From Rhodospirillaceae bacterium (GTDB lineage: Bacteria; Pseudomonadota; Alphaproteobacteria; GCA-2731375), in assembly GCA_018701215.1 (NCBI GenBank), contig JABIWH010000039.1:192195-256194 (forward strand): a stretch of 64,000 nucleotides of DNA, written 5' to 3'. A program made the position numbers and the translations under genes. Shown here one piece after another: positions 41,379 to 49,566 of this stretch (its first letter is position 1; each line of letters opens with the position of its first letter). The notes beneath the pieces were generated by a model. It saw nothing but the letters and a program-made list of their open reading frames with translations. It did not search any database and was not told where the DNA came from.

Positions 41379-42173
41379 TCAGATTAAATAGCGCGCCCCG
41401 ATGGGGTAGCCGCGGGTCTTTTTCTCTTTGTCATAGGTGGCGTGCAGCACCGTGCGGTTGTCGATCACGGCGATTTCACCGGTGCCGGCGGGTGCTTCCC
41501 AGGCCTGTTCCAGGATGATCCTGCCCAACAGCTTGGCCGCCATTTCGTCATGAAACAGCTCGTAACTGGCGCGAACGCCACGTTCGGTATGGGCGTCAGC
41601 GCGGCGTTTGCTCACCATTTCCAGCCAGGCCACGATATTGGCGACGAAGACGGTGGATGAGAGGCGGGGCTGGCGTTGTACCGCATCGTCGGGATCGCGG
41701 GTGAAACAGGAATATTGATTGGCCGATGTGGGGCCACGGTCCACGTGAAATTTCAGGTGGGGAAAGATATTGCGGTGGAATTTTTCCCGTGCCGCCCCGG
41801 TGATGGTGGCATTGTGCAGAAACACGCCGCCAAATTGAGCAACCAGGGCCCGCAACGATTCATCCAACACCATGTCGCAATCATGTACGGCGATCTCGGT
41901 CTGCTTTTCGAAGGTAATTGCCAGGCCGAACTGTGGTGTGTCGAAATGAATATCCGCCAGGCTGCAGGCCGCCGCCATGCCATCAGGCGCAACCGCCTGG
42001 TAGTGCCGCGCGATCAGCTGGTCATAGTTGGCGATCGCCACCCGTGCCTCGTACCCGACACCATACAGGCCGCCGCGCAGGGCCTTGCCCGGTTGCCGCA
42101 ACAATGGCGCAAATGCATCCACGTCGAAAACGCCGGTGCGGGCGGGTAGGGGTATAATATTGCTCTGTGTCAT
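41379..42173 (-). CDS. TauD/TfdA-like Fe(II)/2-oxoglutarate dioxygenase
   Basis: A 264-residue protein resembling TauD/clavaminate-synthase-like dioxygenases. A probable iron-binding H-x-D is in KFHVDRG, and the distal His with the 2-oxoglutarate Arg is in DNRTVLHATYDKEKKTRGYPIGARYL (Arg after about 10 residues). ATG 42173 (MTQSNIIPL) is preferred to a start 24 bases upstream that lacks a site. No linked pathway genes indicate the substrate. Divergent from the DUF1194 gene. Confidence 0.7.
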   Translation of the reverse strand: MTQSNIIPLPARTGVFDVDAFAPLLRQPGKALRGGLYGVGYEARVAIANYDQLIARHYQAVAPDGMAAACSLADIHFDTPQFGLAITFEKQTEIAVHDCDMVLDESLRALVAQFGGVFLHNATITGAAREKFHRNIFPHLKFHVDRGPTSANQYSCFTRDPDDAVQRQPRLSSTVFVANIVAWLEMVSKRRADAHTERGVRASYELFHDEMAAKLLGRIILEQAWEAPAGTGEIAVIDNRTVLHATYDKEKKTRGYPIGARYLI

Positions 42174-42313
42174 GGGCGGAGTGTCGCCCAGGGCCATGAA
42201 GAAAGCCTTACGCCGAAGGGTTAATGGTTTGCGAAGTTTTATCGTTGGAAAAACAATGGATTATGGCAATATCATAAGAGAGTGCCGTGACAGGCTCTTG
42301 GGGAGATTAAGCG

Positions 42314-43039
42314 ATGCGCTGGTTCCTTACGCTGATATTTTGCCTTCTGCCTTTTAATGTTCTGGCTGATGATGCCAAGCCGGTGGACGTGGCTATCGTG
42401 GTCTCCTACGACCGCTCGGAATCCATCGACCAGGGCGAGGCCGAGGCCCAGATTGCCGGGCTGATTTACACCTTGCGCCATAAACGCTTTCACACGGCGG
42501 TGGCGTCGGGCTATTTCCGGCGCATCGCGCTGTCCGCCATTGCCTGGTCCTCCTTTACCAAGCACGAACTGATCATGCCCTGGATGCAGATCGGCAACGC
42601 GGATCAGGCCCACATGGCGGCGCTTTGGTTGGAGAAATTCCGCGACCGTGGCGAACAGATCGGCCACGGCAGCCAGACAGATGTAGCCTGGGGCATCAAG
42701 CTGGCGGCGGAGCAGATGCATGCCTTGCCGTGGTGGGCCTCGAAAAAAGTCATCAACATGGTGGGCGACGGTATCTCCAACATTGGCCGCATCGCCTCCA
42801 TCGCCCGTGACGAAACCCTGGCCGCCGGCATTACCATCAACGGCCTGGTCATGGCCCGGGGCCGGGCGGTAAAGCCGCTGTCGGCCTACTACCGACGCGA
42901 AGTTATCGGCGGCCCCACATCGTTCCTGCAATTGAGCCGTACGAACCAGGATTTCGCCCAGGCCATGCTGCGCAAGATGACCTTGGAAATGGTGCGCTTG
43001 CAGGGCCGGATCAGGCGGGCGAAGGGCGGGGCGGGCTAA
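42314..43039 (+). CDS. DUF1194 (von Willebrand factor A-like) secreted protein
   Basis: A 241-residue protein with a signal peptide (MRWFLTLIFCLLPFNVLADD, cleavage near residue 18). The rest matches DUF1194: VDVAIVVSYDRSESIDQGEAE (degenerate MIDAS-like D-x-S-x-S), RIALSAIAWSSF, GSQTDVAWGIKLAAEQM, VINMVGDGISNIG, and ITINGLVM. GGGGAG lies before ATG 42314. The family is alphaproteobacterial with no known function; the vWA-like fold suggests a periplasmic binding or assembly role. Confidence 0.82.
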   Translation: MRWFLTLIFCLLPFNVLADDAKPVDVAIVVSYDRSESIDQGEAEAQIAGLIYTLRHKRFHTAVASGYFRRIALSAIAWSSFTKHELIMPWMQIGNADQAHMAALWLEKFRDRGEQIGHGSQTDVAWGIKLAAEQMHALPWWASKKVINMVGDGISNIGRIASIARDETLAAGITINGLVMARGRAVKPLSAYYRREVIGGPTSFLQLSRTNQDFAQAMLRKMTLEMVRLQGRIRRAKGGAG

Positions 43040-43108
43040 CGCGTTTACCCGACTGCGATGGCGGTTTACACTCGCTGCATCTGAAGTAGTGTCGAGGATC
43101 CGTGCAGC

Positions 43109-44503
43109 ATGAATGCGGCTTTCCAGGAATTGATGGCCATCCGAAATCGCCCCGATGGCGCCGAGGCGGAGATAACCGGTGCCGACCCGGTTTTTTCGAC
43201 CCGCTTCAAGGTGGCCGAGACCGGCGCCGGGATCCTGGCGGCGGTGGGCGTTGCGGTCTCGGACATTTGGGCAATGAAGACGGGTCGGCGGCAGCGCGTC
43301 GCCATTGATGTGCGCCATGCCGGCGCGGCCCTAAACAGTTTCAGCTTTTTACAGGCGCGCCGGGATGACGGCAGCTATCAGGTCATGGGAAATTCCCCCG
43401 CCGCCACGGCCAACTATCAGATCACCCAGCCGTTCGCGACCAAGGATGGCCGCTGGTTTCTGCCGCACTTTGGCATCGCGCATCTGAAAGAACGTGTGCT
43501 GGGCGTGTTGCAATGCGAGGCCACACCGGAAGCGGTGGCGCGGGCGGTGGGACAATGGGATGCCCAGGCCCTGGAGGACGCCATCGCCGAGGTCCAGGCC
43601 TGTGGCGGTATGATCCGCACCAGCGACGAATGGCTGGCGCACCCGCAAGGCCAGGCGCTTGCCGTCCAGGCGGTGGTGGAGATCGAGAAGATCGGCGATA
43701 GCGACCCCGAACCGTTTTCCAGTGACGGCCCCGCCCTGGACGGCGTCCGGGTGCTGGATCTGACTCGTATCCTGGCCGGGCCGGTGGCGGCGCGGACCTG
43801 TGCCGAACATGGCGCCGATGTCTTGATGGTGGGGGCCAGGGGACTGCCGCAGATCAAGAATTTCGTGATCGATCTATCACACGGCAAACGCAGCTGCAAT
43901 CTGGACCTCAATGAGAGGGAGGAGGCAGAACAGCTGCGGCAGCTGGTACGCGGGGCGGATGTCTTCTCCCAAGGCTACCGTCCCGGCGTGCTGGTGCGGC
44001 GCGGCTTCGGCCCCGACGAACTGGCGGCACTTCGTCCTGGCCTGATCTACACCTCGATCAACTGTTATGGCCAGCATGGCCCGTTCAAGGGCCGGGCCGG
44101 TTGGGAGCAGGTGGCCCAATCGATTACCGGTATCTGCCATGAGCACGGCGAAGACAAGCCCGCGCTATTGCCGGTGCCGGTCTGTGACTACACGACCGGT
44201 TATCTGGGCGCCTATGGCACCCTACTGGCCCTGGCCCGGCGGGCGGAGGAAGGCGGCAGCTATCACGTCAAGGTCTCGCTCTGTCAGTCGGCCATGTTCC
44301 TGCAACGCCAGGGCCGGGTGGATTACCCGCGGGCGGAGATGGGCCACGGCGGCGAGGAATACGCGGCCCTGCAAATGGCCTCGGACACCTCTTATGGCCC
44401 GATCCGCCATCTGGCTCCGGTGCTGAAATTTTCCGAAAGCAAACCTGGCTGGTCGCGGCCTTCGCCTGCATTGGGGTCGGCCCGGCCCGAATGGCTTAAT
44501 TGA
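43109..44503 (+). CDS. CaiB/BaiF-type CoA transferase with reordered domains
   Basis: A 464-residue class III CoA-transferase-family protein. The standard N-terminal motif LDGVRVLDLTRILAGPVAA... occurs only from about residue 210, followed by CAEHGADVLMVGARG, PGLIYTSINCYGQHGPFKGR and the catalytic-Asp segment VPVCDYTTGYLGAYGTLLAL (Asp360). The first 200 residues resemble the downstream half of the same fold (FKVAETGAGILAAVGVAV..., TGRRQRVAIDVRHAG), with Glu in place of the Asp. The arrangement is reminiscent of a permuted or half-duplicated CaiB domain. Followed 15 bases later by a DoeB-like deacylase. Substrate unknown. Confidence 0.8.
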   Translation: MNAAFQELMAIRNRPDGAEAEITGADPVFSTRFKVAETGAGILAAVGVAVSDIWAMKTGRRQRVAIDVRHAGAALNSFSFLQARRDDGSYQVMGNSPAATANYQITQPFATKDGRWFLPHFGIAHLKERVLGVLQCEATPEAVARAVGQWDAQALEDAIAEVQACGGMIRTSDEWLAHPQGQALAVQAVVEIEKIGDSDPEPFSSDGPALDGVRVLDLTRILAGPVAARTCAEHGADVLMVGARGLPQIKNFVIDLSHGKRSCNLDLNEREEAEQLRQLVRGADVFSQGYRPGVLVRRGFGPDELAALRPGLIYTSINCYGQHGPFKGRAGWEQVAQSITGICHEHGEDKPALLPVPVCDYTTGYLGAYGTLLALARRAEEGGSYHVKVSLCQSAMFLQRQGRVDYPRAEMGHGGEEYAALQMASDTSYGPIRHLAPVLKFSESKPGWSRPSPALGSARPEWLN

Positions 44504-44518
44504 TAGGATTCTCCATAA

Positions 44519-45523
44519 ATGTCCGCAGAGACGAATAGTCTGATCCAAAGCGAAGTAGACTTTGATCAGGACGGCGCCCAGCACGGTTTCCTGCGCCTGC
44601 CGTATTCCGTCCACCGCTCCGCCTATGGCTGGATCCCCGTACCCATCGTGATGTTCAAGAATGGCAGTGGCCCCACGGCCCTGGTGATCGCCGGCAATCA
44701 TGGCGATGAATACGAGGGCCAGGTCACCCTGAGCAAACTGTGCCGGGAGTTGCAGGCGGAGGACATCCAGGGCCGCCTGATCATTCTGCCAATGGCCAAT
44801 TATCCCGCCGCGCGCGCCGGCCTGCGGACCTCGCCCTTTGACGAGGGCAATCTGAACCGCAGCTTTCCCGGTAATCCCGGCGGCACGCCGACGGAAATGA
44901 TCGCGCACTATATCGAAGAAGTCCTGATGCCCATGTGCGATTACTTCTTCGATCTGCATTCGGGCGGTTCCTCGTTGCGTTATCCGGCCACGGTGTTGCG
45001 CAAGCGTGGCGATACAGCGGAACAGGAAACCGCGTTGCAGGCCCTGCAACTGGCCTTCGACGGCACCTATGGCTTTATCTTTGGCCGTCCCGGCGACGGC
45101 AGGGTTTCAAGTGCGGCGGCGCGCCGAAAAGGCGTCCTGGGGCTGACCACGGAACTGGGCGGCGCGGGCACGGTGACGCCGGCGATCCTGGCCTTGGCCG
45201 AGCGCGGCGTGCGCCGGCTATTGCATCATATCGGCCTGCTGCCCGGCTATGAACCCGATGCCGTACGCGGCACCCGCCTGATGGAGCTGACCAGCACCGA
45301 TCTTTTTGTCTATGCCCGCGACGAAGGCCTGTTCGAACCTTATGTGGATCTGTTGGCCGAGGTCAAAAAAGGCCAGCCGGCGGGAGCCATCCATCACCCC
45401 GAAACGCCCTGGCTGGCGCCGACCGAGTGCCTTTTCGAGCACGACGGCCTGGTGATCTGCGAACGCATTCCGGCCAGGGTCCAGCGCGGCGACTGCCTGT
45501 TCCACCTGGCCACGGATATTTGA
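44519..45523 (+). CDS. succinylglutamate desuccinylase/aspartoacylase family deacylase (DoeB-like)
   Basis: A 334-residue zinc-dependent deacylase. Zinc ligands are in IAGNHGDEYEGQVT (His and Glu) and DLHSGGSSLRYPA (His). The context PFDEGNLNRSFPG supplies the conserved substrate-binding Asn-Arg, and GLTTELGGAGTVTP the catalytic Glu. This order matches DoeB (N-acetyl-diaminobutyrate deacetylase of ectoine catabolism) and related proteins. AGGA precedes ATG 44519. No other ectoine genes are nearby, so the substrate is left open. Probably cotranscribed with the CoA transferase. Confidence 0.8.
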   Translation: MSAETNSLIQSEVDFDQDGAQHGFLRLPYSVHRSAYGWIPVPIVMFKNGSGPTALVIAGNHGDEYEGQVTLSKLCRELQAEDIQGRLIILPMANYPAARAGLRTSPFDEGNLNRSFPGNPGGTPTEMIAHYIEEVLMPMCDYFFDLHSGGSSLRYPATVLRKRGDTAEQETALQALQLAFDGTYGFIFGRPGDGRVSSAAARRKGVLGLTTELGGAGTVTPAILALAERGVRRLLHHIGLLPGYEPDAVRGTRLMELTSTDLFVYARDEGLFEPYVDLLAEVKKGQPAGAIHHPETPWLAPTECLFEHDGLVICERIPARVQRGDCLFHLATDI

Positions 45524-45537
45524 ATCTGGGTTGGACC

Positions 45538-47499
45538 TTAATCAGCAAGGCCCGCCGCTTTCAGGCCTTCGATCACGTGGGTCTGGTCGGCCGTGCGGCT
45601 GTAGGGCAGGAAGGTGGCGACGTTGGAAAGGTTCAGGCTGGGCCGCTCCTGGCGCACCAGATCCAGAAAGTGCCCCGCGTGACGCTCCTGGCCAAGGTAG
45701 GCGGAGGCAGCGGCGCCGTACAGGCGGTCATAGAACGAATGGCTTTGCATGCGGCTCAACCCCGTCAAGGCCGCATCATAGTCCCTGGCCACGAAGGAGG
45801 CCACCGCCATGTGTTCCCAATACCAGGCCGGGTGCAGGGGGTTGAGCTGGCGGGCCCGGTTCAGATAGCCGTGGGCAGTCTCATGATCACCGGTATGGGT
45901 ATGCAGGCGGGCGCAATGGGCCAGGATATTGGCATGGCCGGGATGTAGTTTTTCGGCCGTGGCGAAATGCTGCTCCGATAATTCGTGATTCGAGTGTAGC
46001 AGTTGAATGGCGCCAATAGAGCGGTGGCCCTCCGCTTCCAGCGGGTCCAGTTCGACGGCCTTGTAGGCCAGTTCTAGACAAGGATCCAGTTCCTCTATCT
46101 TGCGATTCTTCGCCCAGGGCGTGGCCCTGGCGCAAGAGAGGTGGGCATAGGCGCGGGCGCAGCCGGGGTCGAGCTCGATGGCGCGCTCGAAATGCTCGAT
46201 GGCGCGGAAGATATTGCGCACGTTGTACCAGCCCCGCTGGTGATAGGCTTGGCCCTGCAGCACATGATCATAGGCGGCCCAATTGTGCACTGGTTTGCGC
46301 CGGGCCCGGGCCAGCGCGTCGTCATCCAGCCAGGCGGCGATATTGGCAACCAGGGAGCTGGCAACCTCATCGGGAAACTCGAACATATCGCCCTGTGCCA
46401 GATCGTAGCGTTCGCTCCACAGGTTCTGCCCGGTGGCGCCATCGACCAGGCGCAGATTAATGCGAAATTTGCCCCCTACCCGACGCATGCCGCCACAGAG
46501 CGCATGGCGCACGCCAAGGCGGCGGCACATTGCCGGCACCTCCCCCTGCCCGGCCCGGTAAGCTAGCGTGCTTTCGCGCGAGATTACGAACAGCCCGCGA
46601 TAGCGGGTCAGCTCCGTAGTGATATCGTCGATCAGGCCTTCGCCGATATAGGTTATTTCATTGTCGTCGGACGGCCCGTCCAGGGGCAGGACGACAATTG
46701 ACGGAATTTCCGCTTTCGTGGACAGGGCCGTTTCAGATTCCGATGCGCCCGCCACAGCGGCGGTGCGAGCCCGAGGCGCCGTGATCAGGCGCTCGGTCTC
46801 CGGGTTGGGCTCGATGCCAAGCTCATTGCGCAGCACGTCGCGGCAGGCCTCGAACTGCTTGCGCGCCGCGCCATGCTGGCCGGCATCAAGAAATAGCCGG
46901 ATCAGGGCCTGGTGCGCCGGTTCGGACGTAGGGTCAAGACGCAGCAGCTGCCTGGCAATGGTGACGCCCGTATCCATATCATCGGCATCATCATCTCTGG
47001 GCGCAGTTTCGGATAGATAGGCCAGGCCCGCCGCCATGGCCCGGTCTTGGCAATCAAGACGCAAGGCCAAGGCCCAATCATCAAAGCCGGGTTCGGAAAA
47101 CTGGAAGTCCGAGAACAGTCCGTCCTGGTACAACGCCACGGCATCGGCCAAGGCATCCCGATCGCCGCCATCCACACTGTCCTGGAAGTCGCTGACATCG
47201 ACGCTGATCACGCCCTCGTGCAAGCTGACCTTTTGCTTGCCGCGCTCGACCGCCGCCGCCTGATCATCCAACGCGCCGCACAAAGAAGACAGTGCCTGGC
47301 TCAAAATGTGGCGGGCTCGGCGTTCGCTCTGTTCACCCCAAAGAAGGCTGGCCAGATGCGGGCGGCTCAACGGCCTGCCCTGGTTCAGCGCCAGATAGGC
47401 CAGCAGCGCCCGTTCCTTGGCATTGGCAATATCAATCTCAACACCACCGGGGTCGATGACGATAAACCCGCCAAACAATCTCAACTGGAACATGGCCAT
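45538..47499 (-). CDS. SARP-type transcriptional regulator with TolB-like domain and TPRs
   Basis: A 653-residue cytosolic regulator. Residues about 1-95 form a winged-helix OmpR/SARP DNA-binding domain (FQLRLFGGFIVIDPGG, ERALLAYLALNQGRPLSR). About 100-240 is a BTAD-type helical domain (SDFQDSV..., ARKQFEACRDVLRNELGIEP). About 265-380 is the TolB-like segment IVVLPLDGPSDDNEITYIGEGL, LFVISRESTLAY typical of adenylate-cyclase-associated regulators. Then several TPRs follow (HFERAIELDPGCARAYAHL, KAVELDPLEAEGHRSIGAI). GGAGG precedes ATG 47499 by nine bases. No cyclase domain is present. Target genes unknown. Confidence 0.85.
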   Translation of the reverse strand: MAMFQLRLFGGFIVIDPGGVEIDIANAKERALLAYLALNQGRPLSRPHLASLLWGEQSERRARHILSQALSSLCGALDDQAAAVERGKQKVSLHEGVISVDVSDFQDSVDGGDRDALADAVALYQDGLFSDFQFSEPGFDDWALALRLDCQDRAMAAGLAYLSETAPRDDDADDMDTGVTIARQLLRLDPTSEPAHQALIRLFLDAGQHGAARKQFEACRDVLRNELGIEPNPETERLITAPRARTAAVAGASESETALSTKAEIPSIVVLPLDGPSDDNEITYIGEGLIDDITTELTRYRGLFVISRESTLAYRAGQGEVPAMCRRLGVRHALCGGMRRVGGKFRINLRLVDGATGQNLWSERYDLAQGDMFEFPDEVASSLVANIAAWLDDDALARARRKPVHNWAAYDHVLQGQAYHQRGWYNVRNIFRAIEHFERAIELDPGCARAYAHLSCARATPWAKNRKIEELDPCLELAYKAVELDPLEAEGHRSIGAIQLLHSNHELSEQHFATAEKLHPGHANILAHCARLHTHTGDHETAHGYLNRARQLNPLHPAWYWEHMAVASFVARDYDAALTGLSRMQSHSFYDRLYGAAASAYLGQERHAGHFLDLVRQERPSLNLSNVATFLPYSRTADQTHVIEGLKAAGLAD

Positions 47500-47663
47500 G
47501 GGCCCGGCGCCTCCTTCTGCTAAAATTCTAGGCTGGATTATGAAAAAATACCACGAGATCTATTTGGGGCGCGAAATTGAGGCTGCCTTGACGCTGTCTT
47601 GATCCACCCATGATTAACATGTGCTGTCATAATCCAAGCGGAAGCAACAAATGGGAGGGTGCC

Positions 47664-48191
47664 ATGGCGAAGCCAACGGAAATCAAGGCGGCGATGGAGC
47701 GGGTCGAGAGCATTTTGGCGGAACGCCCGGCCAAGGCGATGATGACGAAATCCGTAACCGCGGAATCTATCAATGGCCTGCAATGCACAATCAGCGATGG
47801 TGAATTCACCATAACGGCGGATATGCCAGAAGTCATCGGCGGCGAGAACACCGCGATGACCCCGGGCAACATTGCGCTTTCGGCCTTGGCGGCTTGCCTG
47901 AACATTGGTTACGCCATGGTCTTTGCCAAGCAGGGCATTGCCATCGACAAGCTGTCGGTCGAGGTGCAGGCGGATTTCGACCAACGGGCGGCTGTCGCCG
48001 TTCCGGGCGTCGAGACCGGTTTCCTGGGTGTCCGCTATTGCATCGATCTCGAGAGTGCCGCCGAACGCGCGGATATTTTGGCGGCCTTGGATGACAATGA
48101 TGCCTTGAGCCCGGTGCTGCAGAGTTTCATCAAGCCGGTGCCGGTGGCGCGGGAAGTTTATATCAACCAAGCGCAGGAAGCCGCCAAATAG
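47664..48191 (+). CDS. OsmC-family protein, tandem copy 1
   Basis: A 175-residue OsmC/Ohr-fold protein. The conserved Cys helix is SALAACLNIGYAM (about residue 78), but the second redox Cys expected near DNDALSPVLQSF is absent. Two further cysteines (about 40 in LQCTISDG and about 125 in VRYCIDL) are at matching places in the neighbouring paralogue. ATG 47664 follows GGGAGG. Thirteen bases separate it from its paralogue at 48205, with which it shares most of its length. Organic-hydroperoxide reductase activity is doubtful; a redox or ligand-binding role is possible. Confidence 0.82.
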   Translation: MAKPTEIKAAMERVESILAERPAKAMMTKSVTAESINGLQCTISDGEFTITADMPEVIGGENTAMTPGNIALSALAACLNIGYAMVFAKQGIAIDKLSVEVQADFDQRAAVAVPGVETGFLGVRYCIDLESAAERADILAALDDNDALSPVLQSFIKPVPVAREVYINQAQEAAK

Positions 48192-48204
48192 GGGAGAGAG
48201 ACGA

Positions 48205-48735
48205 ATGGCAAAGCCAGCGGAAATAAAAGCGGCAATGGAGCGCACGAAGAAAATTTTCTCCGAACGCCCCTCGAAAGGCAGGGCCACGAAGTCAACGACC
48301 GCCGAAATGGTTGATGGTATTCACTGCCGCATCACGGATGGCGAATTCACCATGATCGCCGATCTGCCGAAAGCCATGGGCGGCGACAACATAGGACCAT
48401 CCCCGGGAAGCTTGGCCCGGGCCGGCCTGGCGGCCTGCCTGACGGGAGGTTATGCCATGTATTTCGCGGCACGGGATATCCCCGTCGATCACTTATCAGT
48501 CGAGGTGACGGCGGACATCGACTACGGCAGTTTCCATGGCCTTGACGGTACCACCGCTGGATTCCAGGAACTGTGCTATACCGTAAATGTGGATAGTCCC
48601 GCCGATCCGGCCGATATCTTGGCCGCGATTGAGGTAAACGACGCTGGCAGCATCGTGTTGAACAGTTTCACGAAACCCGTGCCCGCGACACGGGATGTGC
48701 GCATCAATCAACAGCAACAAGATGCCGGCGAATAG
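48205..48735 (+). CDS. OsmC-family protein, tandem copy 2
   Basis: A 176-residue paralogue of the preceding protein; both begin MAKPxEIKAAMER and share DGEFT, the LAACL Cys helix, DHLSVEVTADID and the C-terminal FTKPVPATRDVRINQ. As in copy 1, the C-terminal redox Cys is missing (VNDAGSIVLNSF). The duplication is old enough that only about half of the residues match by eye. It ends nine bases before a methyltransferase gene on the same strand, suggesting one operon of three genes. Confidence 0.82.
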   Translation: MAKPAEIKAAMERTKKIFSERPSKGRATKSTTAEMVDGIHCRITDGEFTMIADLPKAMGGDNIGPSPGSLARAGLAACLTGGYAMYFAARDIPVDHLSVEVTADIDYGSFHGLDGTTAGFQELCYTVNVDSPADPADILAAIEVNDAGSIVLNSFTKPVPATRDVRINQQQQDAGE

Positions 48736-48744
48736 GAACTGATC

Positions 48745-49566
48745 ATGGAAGCTAAATTGCAACGGCGCATTCAGCGTTATGGCTGGGATGCGGCGGCGGA
48801 TATTTATGAACGCACCTGGCAGGACAACCTCACGCCGATCCATGAACAGATGATCGCCATGGCCGGTCTGCGGCCTGGCGATAATGTGCTTGAGCTTGCC
48901 TGCGGTTCCGGCATGCTGACCTTTCGTGCCGCCGGGTTGGTGGCGCCAGGCGGCATGATCGAGGCTTCTGATATATCGATCGAGATGGTGGAGCTGGTGC
49001 AAGGCCGGGCCGATGCCATGGGCTGCGACAACGTCGCCGTCACACGCGCTGATGCCGAATTCGTAGATGCGGGCGCCGACAGCTTCGATGCCGCGCTCTG
49101 CGGCCTGGGCCTGATGTATATGCCCGATCCGGTGGCGGCGCTCAGCGCCATGTATCGCGCGTTAAAGCCGGGCGGCCGGGCCGTACTGTCGATCTGGGGC
49201 GAACGGCGCAACTGCGCCTGGGCTGATATGTTTCCCATCGTCGATAGCACGGTTCAGTCCGAAGTCTGCCCGCTGTTCTTCAATCTGGGCGCCGGCGACA
49301 ACCTGGCCATGGCCATGCAGCGGGCCGGCTTCGAGCGGCCGCTGATCCACCGCATTGACGCCACACTTGGCTTCTACGATCGGACCGATACGGTGGAGGC
49401 GATGATCGACGGCGGTGCCGTGGCTTTGGCCGCGAAACGCTTCGACGCCGCTACCCGGGCCCATGTTGAACAGGCATTCCTGGACTCGATCGCCGCCCAT
49501 GCGCGGCCGAATGGTGGCTACGACATACCCAGCGAATTCGTCGTAGCGGTCGGCACCAAAACTTAG
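48745..49566 (+). CDS. class I SAM-dependent methyltransferase
   Basis: A 273-residue Rossmann-fold methyltransferase. Motif I is VLELACGSGMLTFRAAG (about residues 49-65), followed by GGMIEASDISIEMVELVQGRA (acidic residue binding the ribose), VTRADAEFVDAGADSFDAALCGLGL (motifs III/IV) and ALKPGGRAVLSIWGE (motif post-IV). It resembles UbiE/Methyltransf_11 members. Substrate unknown. Its stop overlaps the convergent phosphotransferase stop by four bases. Confidence 0.83.
   Translation: MEAKLQRRIQRYGWDAAADIYERTWQDNLTPIHEQMIAMAGLRPGDNVLELACGSGMLTFRAAGLVAPGGMIEASDISIEMVELVQGRADAMGCDNVAVTRADAEFVDAGADSFDAALCGLGLMYMPDPVAALSAMYRALKPGGRAVLSIWGERRNCAWADMFPIVDSTVQSEVCPLFFNLGAGDNLAMAMQRAGFERPLIHRIDATLGFYDRTDTVEAMIDGGAVALAAKRFDAATRAHVEQAFLDSIAAHARPNGGYDIPSEFVVAVGTKT

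Noticed and set aside
42250..42313. Weak inverted repeat before the DUF1194 gene
   Set aside because: Only three contiguous pairs with mismatches; not enough to call an operator or attenuator.
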